Shown here piece after piece: positions 36,690 through 45,302 of a DNA stretch of 64,000 nucleotides. Location of the stretch: NCBI RefSeq assembly GCF_000196855.1, contig NC_014319.1, positions 930,001 to 994,000 on the forward strand, given 5' to 3'. The stretch is from Leuconostoc gasicomitatum LMG 18811 (lineage in GTDB: Bacteria; Bacillota; Bacilli; Lactobacillales; Lactobacillaceae). The notes beneath the pieces are model-generated. The model had not been told where the DNA came from. It ran no database searches and saw only the letters and a list, made by a program, of their open reading frames with translations. Position numbers and translations under genes: made by a program. How positions within the stretch are numbered: position 1 is the first letter of the stretch; each line of letters starts with the position of its first letter.

Positions 36690-36899
36690 ATGATTAACAA
36701 AAACAATATCTCAATGATTTGGATTACTGGTGGCACTGGTTTTGTTCTAGCAACCTTGTTAATGACTGTTGGTTTTCTCAGCACGATTTTTATCATCATT
36801 GTAACGCTGGTAGCTGCTTTTGGTGGCTATTTACTAGAAAAAAATAATATTAATTTATCGCGTATAGCTGAAAATTGGCGGCGGAAAAACCAACGCTAA
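36690..36899 (+). CDS. DUF2273 small membrane protein
   Basis: 69 residues, two hydrophobic segments (WITGGTGFVLATLLMTVGFL and FIIIVTLVAAFGGYLLE), then a basic tail. DUF2273 proteins lie between amaP and asp23 in many Firmicutes and probably join the same membrane-associated stress complex. ATG 36690 follows TTTGGAGTG; 21 bp before the gls24 start region. Confidence 0.86.
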   Translation: MINKNNISMIWITGGTGFVLATLLMTVGFLSTIFIIIVTLVAAFGGYLLEKNNINLSRIAENWRRKNQR

Positions 36900-36920
36900 A
36901 CAAACTTGGAGGAAATGATA

Positions 36921-37442
36921 ATGGTTACAGAAAACAAAAATGCACAGCGTTCAAACGTGACGACACCTAAGGGTGAATTAACATTTAATGACAAAGTGAT
37001 TCAAAAAGTTATTGGTTATGCGATTGAAAATGTTCCTGGTTTACTAGGTGTTGATGGTGGTTTTATGGCTAACATTAAAAATAAAATTGTAAACAACGAC
37101 AATTCTGTTGATGGCATTTCAGTTGAAGTTGGTAAAGAACAGGTTGCTGTTGACCTAAACGTTATCATGGCTTATGGGAACAACGCACACGATATTTATA
37201 AAACATTGACTGAGGTAATTGCCAAGCAGCTTACAGAAATAACGAGTTTAGAATTGGTTGAACTTAATGTTGAAGTGATTGATATTCAAACAAAGTCAGA
37301 ATTTGATGCTGATCAAGTGTCGTTGCAAGATCGTGTGACGGATGCTGGTAATACAATTAAGGAAAAAACATCAGACGGTGTTAATACTGTCAAAGAAACA
37401 GCATCAAAAGTTAAAAATGATGAAGATGTACGTGTTGTATAA
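36921..37442 (+). CDS. Asp23/Gls24-family envelope stress protein
   Basis: 173 residues. The Asp23 domain (about 12-125) is recognisable from GELTFNDKVIQKVIGYAIEN, VPGLLGVDGG and VEVGKEQVAVDLNVIMAYG. The C-terminal 45 residues are charged, repeat-like and probably helical (VTDAGNTIKEKTSDGVNTVKE). ATG 36921 is chosen because TTGGAGGAAA at 36906-36915 is the ribosome binding site. Last gene of the operon; a terminator-like hairpin follows. Confidence 0.92.
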   Translation: MVTENKNAQRSNVTTPKGELTFNDKVIQKVIGYAIENVPGLLGVDGGFMANIKNKIVNNDNSVDGISVEVGKEQVAVDLNVIMAYGNNAHDIYKTLTEVIAKQLTEITSLELVELNVEVIDIQTKSEFDADQVSLQDRVTDAGNTIKEKTSDGVNTVKETASKVKNDEDVRVV

Positions 37443-37531
37443 GCAAAAGATAAAATATTATTTTTATTATATATGTATTTTATGACATGTGTTGAAGTGA
37501 TTTTCAAAAATTGGATAAAGTATTAAATAAC

Positions 37532-37587
37532 AAATTGGTCGACATGAATCCGGTATTGAACTGGGCTCATGCCGACCAATTTTATTT
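37532..37587. terminator. Terminator after the gls24 operon
   Basis: AAATTGGTCG-A-CATGA pairs with TCATG-C-CGACCAATTT, a 15-bp stem with one mismatch and a T-rich end. It also lies 3' of the convergent rgg-like gene. Confidence 0.75.
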
Positions 37588-37661
37588 TGATACTGGTCAT
37601 AAGTTACAAAATGTGCTGGCTGACGTGTAAATTTACATGATAACCATTCATCAGTCATATA

Positions 37662-38548
37662 TTATAGTCGTGACTTACGGTATCTTTGACTTAGAGGTAA
37701 ATGGTAATTGTAGATTTCTTTAAACACGGTATAATCATCATGTTGCAGTTTTTGTAGCATTCTTATAAATTCATAACAATTAGCTTCATCACTTTTTTGA
37801 TCCGATCCCAAATAGAGAAAAATGATCAATCTAGCAAAATTCATAGTCAATTTAGCTGTAAAATCTGTTAATGTACTGTAGCAAGAATTATCAGTAATTT
37901 TCTGCAAATTACTTGAATTATAGTTAAAATTTGTGAGTTCAATCTGAACATAATTAAGAACAATACTCGCAACACTTTGTTCGATTATATATGAATATTC
38001 TGTAAATCCTTTATACTTTTTGTATACTTCATGAACCTTAGCCATACATTCAAGTAATTCTGACGGATCTTTTCTAAATATAAAAATGCCATCAACAAAT
38101 GCTCTTAATTCAAACACAGACCAATCTTTAGTCTGAGTTAAGTGCTTTTTTAGGGGATACGCAGGATCAATGGACATTCTTAAAGGATTATTGCCAATAA
38201 TATATATTTTGATATAAGCAATAGCAGCAAGAATTTGACTGTCTAGAGATAAATTTTTTTTAAAAGTCACATGCTTTTTCATTAACCCAGCTGTATTTTT
38301 CATGCTAGCATCATTGTCAATTTGATTTAAAATGTTATTAAACCAATATTCTGAGTTATTATAGTGAATAAATTGAAACTCATTTGGAGAGACTTCTAAT
38401 CGTTTGAGAATGGCAAACAATTTTTCGGATTCAATACTGTTATGTCCATTTTCTAATCGAGATGCGAAGTTTCTAGACACAATTCCCATATAAACTTCCT
38501 TTTGAGTTGTTTTCGAATTGCTTTAATCGTTTCTCCAATTGTTGTCAT
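37662..38548 (-). pseudogene. Rgg/GadR/MutR-family regulator, frameshifted in its HTH
   Basis: A good start (GGCGGAGGAAATACGAATT then ATG, 38548) encodes MTTIGETIKAIRKQLK, the normal Rgg N-terminus, but the rest of the protein (KEVYMGIVSRNFASRLENGH onward, with the C-terminal TPR-like Rgg domain) continues in another frame from about 38500. The sequence at the junction (ACTCAA then AAGGAA) could come from a 10-nt deletion between short repeats. The downstream frame alone (from 38489, 275 residues) lacks half the DNA-binding domain. Divergent from an MFS transporter it probably once controlled. Confidence 0.75.
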
Positions 38549-38659
38549 AATTCGTATTTCCTCCGCCTGTACCTAATAACGTAAACTATACTACACATAT
38601 TAATAAAATGTCTAGATATAGTTGATGGTAAATTAGAAATAAGGAAAGGGCGGACGATA

Positions 38660-39868
38660 ATGTTCAATACAATTATAAAAACATCATTAATTAGTTTAGT
38701 TTTTAATTTAGCGATAACCTCTTTAAATTTTTTTTTCGGATTATACTTTCTGCAAATCACTGGGTCAGCTTTCATTTTTGGGACACTAACAATTATTGGG
38801 CCATTGGTCAGCCTCATGCTCACACCGATTATGACCAGAATTGTAGACACAGGTTCACACAAGAAGATATTATTAATCGCTCAAATAATTTCATTTGTAT
38901 TTCTTGTGGTTTATTGGGTCGTGGTTCGTGATCATTTAGATGTCGGTACACTATCATATGTCTATATTTTGATGATTATTATCCGTGTTAGTGAAGAACT
39001 ATTTATCGTTACATTAAAAGCGTCTACGACACAACTAGTTGAAAAATATGACTATCAAAGACTGAATGCATCAGTTCAATCAGCTACTTCGGTTGCAAAT
39101 ATTCTTGGGCCTATTGTAGGCGGATTAGCATTTAGTCTCCTCACACTACCATTCTTTATTTCACTCATAATTTTTCTAGTCGGAATGTCAATCTTATTCA
39201 CAAGGACGCTAAAACTAGCTCCTTTACATAGGCTATCAGCTACTGACAAAAATTCTTTTTTGATGGTTATAAAATTTGTCAAAGCCCGGCCAGAGATTTT
39301 ATCTCTTGTGATTATTGCGATGTTTATAAACTTATTTGCCTCATCTATAACTATTGGTTTACCCATACTTGTTATTAAGCAACTGTCTCTGTCTAAATTA
39401 GTTTACAGTTTTTTGGAAAGTTTAACTAGTGTTGCAATGATAGGAGGTGGCATCCTATTGACTGTGCATACTATTAAGGATAACTTAAAAATGATGTATC
39501 AATCAATGCTATGCTTTACTATAATCATTGTGCTATTCGGGTTTCCGGAGTTAATAACGCGTAACTATTTAATAATTATTGGCTTTCTAGGAATATTAGT
39601 AGTTGTTTTCGGATTAATAGTGGTAGTGGCTAATACGGCAATGACAACGTATTTACAAATTGAAGTGCCAGAAAATAAACAGGGTGGGGTATATTCCATC
39701 ATCAATGCCATTTCTCAACTGTTTATTCCCCTGGGGGGATTATGTTACGGCCTATTGTTTGATCGCTTTGAAAGCTACCAAGTATTTATTTCATCTGGAC
39801 TTGTAGCCTTTGTTATCATCATTGGTTTATTACTACTGACGAAAAAAAGAATTATTAAAGGAATATAA
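38660..39868 (+). CDS. MFS transporter (DHA3/macrolide-efflux-like)
   Basis: 402 residues, about 12 hydrophobic helices. It starts with LVFNLAITSLNFFFGLYFLQ, helix 1 of the MefA-like group, has a degenerate motif A (MTRIVDTGSHKKILL), and NILGPIVGGLAFSLL in helix 5. GGAAAGGGCGG precedes ATG 38660. Divergent from the frameshifted Rgg-type gene, a common regulator-transporter arrangement. Substrate unknown. Confidence 0.85.
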   Translation: MFNTIIKTSLISLVFNLAITSLNFFFGLYFLQITGSAFIFGTLTIIGPLVSLMLTPIMTRIVDTGSHKKILLIAQIISFVFLVVYWVVVRDHLDVGTLSYVYILMIIIRVSEELFIVTLKASTTQLVEKYDYQRLNASVQSATSVANILGPIVGGLAFSLLTLPFFISLIIFLVGMSILFTRTLKLAPLHRLSATDKNSFLMVIKFVKARPEILSLVIIAMFINLFASSITIGLPILVIKQLSLSKLVYSFLESLTSVAMIGGGILLTVHTIKDNLKMMYQSMLCFTIIIVLFGFPELITRNYLIIIGFLGILVVVFGLIVVVANTAMTTYLQIEVPENKQGGVYSIINAISQLFIPLGGLCYGLLFDRFESYQVFISSGLVAFVIIIGLLLLTKKRIIKGI

Positions 39869-40218
39869 TTATGACATCATATTTGATGACTGCATCTATT
39901 AGTCAAAAAAAGATATTGATTTTAAATAGTTACTAGAAAATAGCGATATAGAAACAACAAATGTCAATAAAAATACAATAAATGAATGATGATTTTTATT
40001 AAATGTTGCGATAATTAATTCGAGTGGTCATTTTTGCCTCTAAAATGTGAATACTTTAAACAGTAACCTTTTATTAAGAGAAATTTCAATCACGAATTTA
40101 TCAAAAAAGGCTATGATTCTTGAAAGTCAGATAGTCTAATAAACTATATCTGACATTCAAGGTCAAGCCTTGCTCTTGTGATTTGAATTTTGACAAATAA
40201 GCTTTTACTCAGTAGGTA
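39869..40218. other. Intergenic region with a long hairpin
   Basis: No gene supported; a 21-codon frame from ATG 39871 with weak coding character is probably chance. A long inverted repeat at 40119-40161 (CTTGAAAGTCAGATAGT pairing with ACTATATCTGACATTCAAG) precedes a T run when read on the minus strand, so it is the likely terminator of the aldehyde dehydrogenase gene. Confidence 0.5.
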
Positions 40219-41640
40219 TTACTTATCTAAAATAGCCTTTGATTCAAGATAATCGTCTATTGAGTAGTGGCCGGATGTTCTGCCGACTCCTGATTGTTTC
40301 ATTCCCCCAAAAGGAGCTTTCGGTTCATCGCTGTAAGCTTTATTGATTAGTACTCTGCCTGATCTTATCTGATTAGCAACTTTTCGGGCATTTGCAATAT
40401 TTTTCCCGAAAACATAACCAGACAAACCGTAAATGGTGTCATTTGCTATTTTTACAGCTTCCGATTGATTTGCATATGTTAATACAGAAAGGACAGGTCC
40501 AAAAATTTCCTCTTGTGCAATTGTCATATCCGAAGTAACATTTGTAAAAACAGTTGGTCGAACAAAGTAGCCGTTTTCTAAGCCTTTAGGTTTTCCTAGA
40601 CCGCCACTTAATATATGAGCGCCTTCTTCCATTCCAATTTTGATATACTGTTGTACTCTTTGATATTGCTTTTCACTTACCATCGGTCCAATTTGAATAT
40701 CCGGATCTGTTGGTAGACCTACTTTAAAGTGGGGAAGAGCATTTAACAAAGTAAATTTAACGTTATCCAGTTTGCTTTCAGGTACAATCAACCTTGTTCC
40801 TGCATGGCAGGCCTGACCACTATTGCTGAATGCTATAATCAGTGCCTTTGATATGACGTCATCAAGGTCAGCATCCTCCAAAATGACGATGGGTGATTTC
40901 CCTCCCAACTCTAATGTCATACGAGCCATACTGTTTGCCGTTTCTTTCCAAATCATTTTACCTACAGTGGTACTTCCAGTAAAATTAACCTTGGATATCT
41001 TAGGGTTTGTTACGATTTCGGTACCTACAGTTGCTCCGCGACCATTGATTATATTTATTACGCCATCAGGTATTTCAGCATCAGCAAGGCATTCAGTAAA
41101 TACCTGTGTTTGTAGAGCGCTGATTGCACTTGGTTTTACTACGATTGTGTTTCCTGTGGCTATAGCCGGTGCAATCTTTGAGGCAATATGAGTATAGTCT
41201 GCGTTCCAAGGAGTGATTGCCCCAATAACCCCCAACGATGTCATTACAACGGTTGCTTTACCTTCTTTATATTCAAACGGATAATGCTGTAGTTCTTCTT
41301 TCATTTCTAGAAATATTTGTGCAGAAAATTCGGTACGTCCATTCGTTGCGCCAGCAGGAGAACCGTACTCCTTCATGGCAATTATATTTAGTAAATCTTT
41401 TTTTCTCATAATACTGTCATATAAACGTTGAAGCATGGCGCAACGTTCATCAATTGATGTTTGAGAAAATTTTTTATATGCAGCAGCAGCAGCATTAATG
41501 GCATTCCGAGCGTCAGTTTGATCGCCAAGACTGACTTCACCAATTTTTTCTCCGGTAGACGGATTATACAATTCCTGAATTTCAGTTCCGTGAGAGGGCA
41601 CAAATTTACCATTTATAAAATGTTGATTAATTATTTTCAT
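40219..41640 (-). CDS. Aldehyde dehydrogenase (NAD(P)-dependent)
   Basis: 473-residue ALDH-superfamily enzyme oxidising an aldehyde to the acid. Catalytic Glu in TLELGGKSPIVILEDAD, catalytic Cys in SGQACHAGTRL, NAD motif FTGSTTVGK, Asn in ITPWNADY and the C-terminal EEIFGPVLSVLTY. GAAAGGATT precedes the ATG. Its promoter has the 19-bp spacer of MerR-type regulation and shares an operator core with the divergent merR gene, suggesting induction by aldehyde or electrophile stress. Substrate unknown. Confidence 0.93.
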   Translation of the reverse strand: MKIINQHFINGKFVPSHGTEIQELYNPSTGEKIGEVSLGDQTDARNAINAAAAAYKKFSQTSIDERCAMLQRLYDSIMRKKDLLNIIAMKEYGSPAGATNGRTEFSAQIFLEMKEELQHYPFEYKEGKATVVMTSLGVIGAITPWNADYTHIASKIAPAIATGNTIVVKPSAISALQTQVFTECLADAEIPDGVINIINGRGATVGTEIVTNPKISKVNFTGSTTVGKMIWKETANSMARMTLELGGKSPIVILEDADLDDVISKALIIAFSNSGQACHAGTRLIVPESKLDNVKFTLLNALPHFKVGLPTDPDIQIGPMVSEKQYQRVQQYIKIGMEEGAHILSGGLGKPKGLENGYFVRPTVFTNVTSDMTIAQEEIFGPVLSVLTYANQSEAVKIANDTIYGLSGYVFGKNIANARKVANQIRSGRVLINKAYSDEPKAPFGGMKQSGVGRTSGHYSIDDYLESKAILDK

Positions 41641-41666
41641 TTTTAAAATCCTTTCTTTTCTTCTTT

Positions 41667-41697
41667 ACTATACTTCTTAAACCGACGTTGAAGTAAA
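41667..41697 (-). promoter_or_regulatory. MerR-type promoter of the aldehyde dehydrogenase gene
   Basis: On the minus strand: TTTACT, 19-bp spacer, TATAGT. The spacer holds AACGTCGGTTTAAG, the same core as in the merR promoter. A 19-bp spacer is the hallmark of MerR-activated promoters. Confidence 0.7.
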
Positions 41698-41817
41698 GGA
41701 AAACATATAAACAATGTTTAGATTTTGTGCATTTATAGATTGAATCAATTCAAAAATACGATTTTAGTTAAATTTATAGTAGTATAGTATCATAACTGAA
41801 TAATCATAGATGAATGT

Positions 41818-41848
41818 TTGACTTAAACGTCGGTTTAAGTTGTATAGT
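41818..41848 (+). promoter_or_regulatory. MerR-type promoter of the merR gene
   Basis: TTGACT (41818-41823), 19-bp spacer, TATAGT (41843-41848). The perfect palindrome ACTTAAACGTCGGTTTAAGT (41821-41840) fills the spacer. Confidence 0.72.
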
Positions 41849-41920
41849 AGGCTTATATATAGAAAAAATGGTATCTACTTGGCATTAAAATAAATAATAA
41901 TATAAAAAAAGGAGAGGGAT

Positions 41921-42283
41921 ATGTTTTACAGTATCAAAGAAGTATCTGAAAAGTTGAATTTACCATCTTCGAAGATTCGCTATTATGAAAAACAGGGCCT
42001 GATTGTTAATATTAAACGCTCTGCAGGAGGAATTCGTCAGTTTGATGATCACGATATTCAATGGATTTTCTATATTTCTTGTTTTCTAAAAACGGGCATG
42101 AAACTTGCCGATCTGCGCAAAATTGTTGAATTGGGAATGGCAGGAGATTCTACTCTATATCAGAGGATGGAGATACTTGAAACCCATAGAGTAGAGCTAC
42201 AAAATCGCCAGAGAGATCTGGATTTGGCAAAAGAGGCACTTAAGCATAAATTGGCGTATTATAAAGAAAAAATAAGTAATTAA
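41921..42283 (+). CDS. MerR-family regulator, AdhR/NmlR-like
   Basis: 120 residues: N-terminal MerR HTH (YSIKEVSEKLNLPSSKIRYYEKQGL, quoted in part) and a C-terminal coiled coil (about 80-118). The single Cys54 in FYISCFLKTG sits where Bacillus AdhR has its aldehyde-sensing Cys52. No metal-binding cysteine cluster. AAGGAGAGGG precedes ATG 41921. Divergent from an aldehyde dehydrogenase; both promoters carry the same operator core. Carbonyl or electrophile sensing is inferred. Confidence 0.85.
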   Translation: MFYSIKEVSEKLNLPSSKIRYYEKQGLIVNIKRSAGGIRQFDDHDIQWIFYISCFLKTGMKLADLRKIVELGMAGDSTLYQRMEILETHRVELQNRQRDLDLAKEALKHKLAYYKEKISN

Positions 42284-42517
42284 ACACAAGAACTCTTAAT
42301 AAATTAGCAAATCGTCGGAACAAAGTTGTAAATTGATGTTGATAGAATGAAATGAAAAAGTAGTTATTGATTAATTTGTGACTTTCATGCCATGTTTATA
42401 AGAAAAATACAATTCAAGAAATATTTTATACTTTAATACTGATAGTTAAGCTTCGTTTGGCATTATGAATTTTTATGTGTTCGGAAATCAATAGTTTAAC
42501 TATGATATACTACGTTT

Positions 42518-42543
42518 GCTCAGAGAGGCCTCTGAGCTTTTTT
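42518..42543 (+). terminator. Intrinsic terminator immediately after a promoter-like element
   Basis: GCTCAGA / TCTGAGC stem then six T. An extended -10 (TGATATACT, 42503-42511) ends 7 bases before it. It could end merR transcription. Confidence 0.7.
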
Positions 42544-42705
42544 GATTTAGACAATCACTATCCATAAAGGTTCTTCAGCCTGTTGTTTACAGTGATGGGT
42601 TTCATTTTACAATTTCCGTGTACTTTTCTGACATATTTTAACCCTTTATCTGTTTTGTTTGAATTTTGGCGTTGAAAAAACAAAAAAATAGCAGATCATT
42701 AACTA

Positions 42706-42719
42706 AGTAAGCGCTTACA
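42706..42719. promoter_or_regulatory. cre site
   Basis: AGTAAGCGCTTACA, a near-perfect palindromic cre; TATAAT follows at 42724-42729. It sits before the deletion remnant at 42767. Confidence 0.65.
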
Positions 42720-42766
42720 GTTTTATAATATACTGTGCTATTAAAATAGAGTGAAGGAGAATAAAC

Positions 42767-42848
42767 ATGGATAATAGCAACCAGGTTAGTTGGCCCGAAC
42801 GATATTAGACTAGGTACTAAAATATTTGAACAATATTTAAATAATTAG
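42767..42848 (+). pseudogene. Remnant of a CcpA-controlled gene (start and end only)
   Basis: Strong ribosome binding site (GTGAAGGAGA) and ATG give MDNSNQVSWPERY then TAG. In the next frame NDIRLGTKIFEQYLNN runs to TAG 42846-42848. It looks like the first dozen and last sixteen codons of a gene joined by a deletion. VSWPER resembles the first residues of GPH-type sugar symporters, but this is weak. Confidence 0.35.
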
Positions 42849-42855
42849 TTTTCGT

Positions 42856-44235
42856 CTATTTTTCAACGTATTTTGGTAAAAATATTGATGGTATAATCAT
42901 TAGTCCAGTTAACAAAACTGACCACCAGAATGCGTGTTGATAAGCAATTATATTTGCTAATGATGTATGATGCGTTGAGAGATATGAAGATATGATAGTT
43001 GCTACTAAGGCAGAACCGAAAGCACCACCCAAATTTTGAAATATTCTTGCACCAATATTAGCTTGTGGCACCAACTTTTTATCCATTCCCATTAATATGG
43101 TTGTCATTAATGGCATAATAACACCACCAATACCCAATCCACGAATAAACAATACGACGCTGATAACCAGAATATTTGTCTTGCTATCAATCCACCCAAA
43201 TGGCATTGTCCCCAAGATAGATAATGATAGACTTAGCCAGACAACATAGCGAGCACCAATGCGATCCAGTAATTTTAACAGTAGTGGTCTAATTAAAAGC
43301 ATACCAATACCTTGAGGGAGCAACCAAAATCCTGTTTGTAAAATGCTTAAACCACGGCCTTGTTGAAAATACAATGGCAGAATAAGCATGGGACCAGTTG
43401 TTATAATGCCAGCCAGAAATAAATTAACGGTAGACGCAGCATAAACAGGTGCCTTGAAAAGAACTAACGGTAACACTGCTGTTTTTTTCTTATAAATACC
43501 CCAAATAACATAAATAAATAGCGCAAATAGTCCGATGCTTGCAAATAACCATGTATCAGAATTGTTAAAAGTTGCTAGTTTCCCAGCTCGCGACAAACCG
43601 TAAATTAATGATGCAGAACCGAAACCTAACAAAGTAATGCCAAGCCAATCTATTTTTGTAGTTTTATCAGTCGCAGGAATACTGGGGACTATCCAAAAAT
43701 TTAATGCTGCAGCTATAAGCATAATTGGCACGTTTATCCAAAAAATCCATTGCCAATTACCATATTCTACAATAATCGCACCTAAAATCGGACCGAACAC
43801 TGGGCCAATCATTATTGGCAACATCACAATCATCATGAGTTTTTGAAAATAGTCACGTGGTGCAATATTGACAAGCAAGTTGCTAACAAGTGGCATAATT
43901 AAACCAGCAGCAAATCCTTGAAAAATCCGATAAAATATAAGCACATTTACCGTTGTACTCATGGCTGCACCTATGGATGATAAACCAAACATCATCTGTG
44001 CAACCAAAAAAACATACTTACCATTAAAATGTTGTGTTAGCCAACCAGAAAATGGGACAGCAATACTAGTTGATAATACATAGGCAGTTATAATCCATTG
44101 AACGCTGTTAAGCGTCGTGTGTAAATCATGACTAATATTGTTAATCGCAATATTAGTCATTGTAGTATCTAACATTGGCGCTAATAGACCAAATGCTAAA
44201 ACTAATGATATGTTTCTTACTTGCTTAAAATTCAT
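42856..44235 (-). CDS. MFS drug exporter, DHA2 family
   Basis: 459 residues, about 13-14 hydrophobic helices. Helix 1 with Asp (LAPMLDTTMTNIAINNI), antiporter motif C region IGPVFGPILGAIIVEYGNWQWIFWINVP (in part) and the GLGIGGVIMPLMTTILMG loop. A different, shorter relative of the exporter at 29373. Divergent from a TetR-type repressor with an operator-like inverted repeat between them. Substrate unknown. Confidence 0.9.
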   Translation of the reverse strand: MNFKQVRNISLVLAFGLLAPMLDTTMTNIAINNISHDLHTTLNSVQWIITAYVLSTSIAVPFSGWLTQHFNGKYVFLVAQMMFGLSSIGAAMSTTVNVLIFYRIFQGFAAGLIMPLVSNLLVNIAPRDYFQKLMMIVMLPIMIGPVFGPILGAIIVEYGNWQWIFWINVPIMLIAAALNFWIVPSIPATDKTTKIDWLGITLLGFGSASLIYGLSRAGKLATFNNSDTWLFASIGLFALFIYVIWGIYKKKTAVLPLVLFKAPVYAASTVNLFLAGIITTGPMLILPLYFQQGRGLSILQTGFWLLPQGIGMLLIRPLLLKLLDRIGARYVVWLSLSLSILGTMPFGWIDSKTNILVISVVLFIRGLGIGGVIMPLMTTILMGMDKKLVPQANIGARIFQNLGGAFGSALVATIISSYLSTHHTSLANIIAYQHAFWWSVLLTGLMIIPSIFLPKYVEK

Positions 44236-44284
44236 TTTCCCATGTCCTTTTTATTATTTTGTTTCTGTGAATAGAGTACTATTT

Positions 44285-44309
44285 GTTCTTTATAAAGTCA
44301 ATAAAGAAC
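44285..44309. promoter_or_regulatory. Operator candidate between the exporter and tetR
   Basis: Perfect 9-bp inverted repeat GTTCTTTAT-N7-ATAAAGAAC, in the middle of the 109-bp divergent region. Confidence 0.55.
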
Positions 44310-44338
44310 TTTTTGTTTCTAATTTGATATGGTAGAAT
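44310..44338 (+). promoter_or_regulatory. Promoter giving a probably leaderless tetR mRNA
   Basis: TTTTTG, 17-bp spacer, TAGAAT (44333-44338). The ATG at 44345 is only 7 bases after the -10, where transcription should begin, and no ribosome binding site is present. Confidence 0.5.
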
Positions 44339-44344
44339 AGCCTT

Positions 44345-44953
44345 ATGGAAAAAGAAATTCAAACAAGAAAACGTGGCATCACGTTGGAAAATACAATCTA
44401 TGATGTTACCTTAAAGTTATTTGATGAAGAGGGTGTTGATGAAGTAACTTTTTATAATATTGCTCGCTTAGCTAATACCTCACGTAGTGTTCTGTATAGA
44501 CGTTGGACTAACCCTAGGAGTCTTCTATTGGCAGCCGTACATCACTGGGCCCATAAAAATTCTGGCTATCCTGAAAAGATTGATTTAAAAAACTTCCCTG
44601 ATATGGGTAGCTTACGTGGTGATTTAATTGAAAATGCACGTCGTAATGCTATTTTGTATGATTCATTTAGTAAATATCTTGTCAAATTTTCCATGTACAG
44701 AATGGCTAATGGAGAAAATATAAGTGATGATATACTAATTGATGCTGAAGAGGGTGCCATTGCTTTAGGAAAATGTTTTGCTCAACGCGCAATTAAAAGA
44801 GGAGAATTAGAGACTGTTCCTACAAAAGAAGTTCTAATGTTACTCGGTAATTTACGCCGTTATTACACTTTTGTAGCACCCGATTCTGCTCCCACAATTG
44901 AAGAACTGATAGATAATATAGTCTTACCTGCTTGGCTAGCAAGCAAAAAATAA
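44345..44953 (+). CDS. TetR/AcrR-family regulator
   Basis: 202 residues: N-terminal HTH with FYNIARLANTSRSVLYRRW (about residues 39-57) and a C-terminal helical domain of the TetR_C type (residues 80-195). Divergent from the DHA2 exporter, so probably its repressor. There is no ribosome binding site before ATG 44345, and the -10 element lies only 7 bases upstream, pointing to a leaderless transcript. Confidence 0.88.
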   Translation: MEKEIQTRKRGITLENTIYDVTLKLFDEEGVDEVTFYNIARLANTSRSVLYRRWTNPRSLLLAAVHHWAHKNSGYPEKIDLKNFPDMGSLRGDLIENARRNAILYDSFSKYLVKFSMYRMANGENISDDILIDAEEGAIALGKCFAQRAIKRGELETVPTKEVLMLLGNLRRYYTFVAPDSAPTIEELIDNIVLPAWLASKK

Positions 44954-45302
44954 AGACATTAGTTTCTGGTTAAAGGGCATTGTTTATCCTATTTTTAGCT
45001 AAAAAATTGGTTAACCTATCGTTTTGTTTACAATGTTATGTACAATATCAAAACTAATTTTGCCACACTATTAGACCGTATTGGCACGAATTAATTACAA
45101 AGCGGTAGTAGTGCCTTTGTCTTATAGGAAGAACACAAATAATAATATCAGTAATTTATTGCACAATTCAAAGTTAGATTCAAAATACCCTATGTCTATT
45201 CATATGTTATGGGGGTACATATATATTTTAAAGTGTTATAATTTCTTTAAAATATTCTTGGCATGATCATGTCAGTTAAAGGTAAGAAAGCTTGTATTAT
45301 CA
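44954..45302 (+). promoter_or_regulatory. Intergenic region with promoter for the peptidase-E-like gene
   Basis: TGTTATAAT (45234-45242) is an extended -10 about 60 bases before the next gene. The 61-codon frame at 45081 has no ribosome binding site or coding character. No other feature seen. Confidence 0.4.

Noticed and set aside
39871-39936. 21-codon ORF after the MFS gene, considered as a signalling peptide for the neighbouring Rgg regulator.
   Set aside because: No hydrophobic SHP-like pattern, weak coding character, and the Rgg gene itself is broken.
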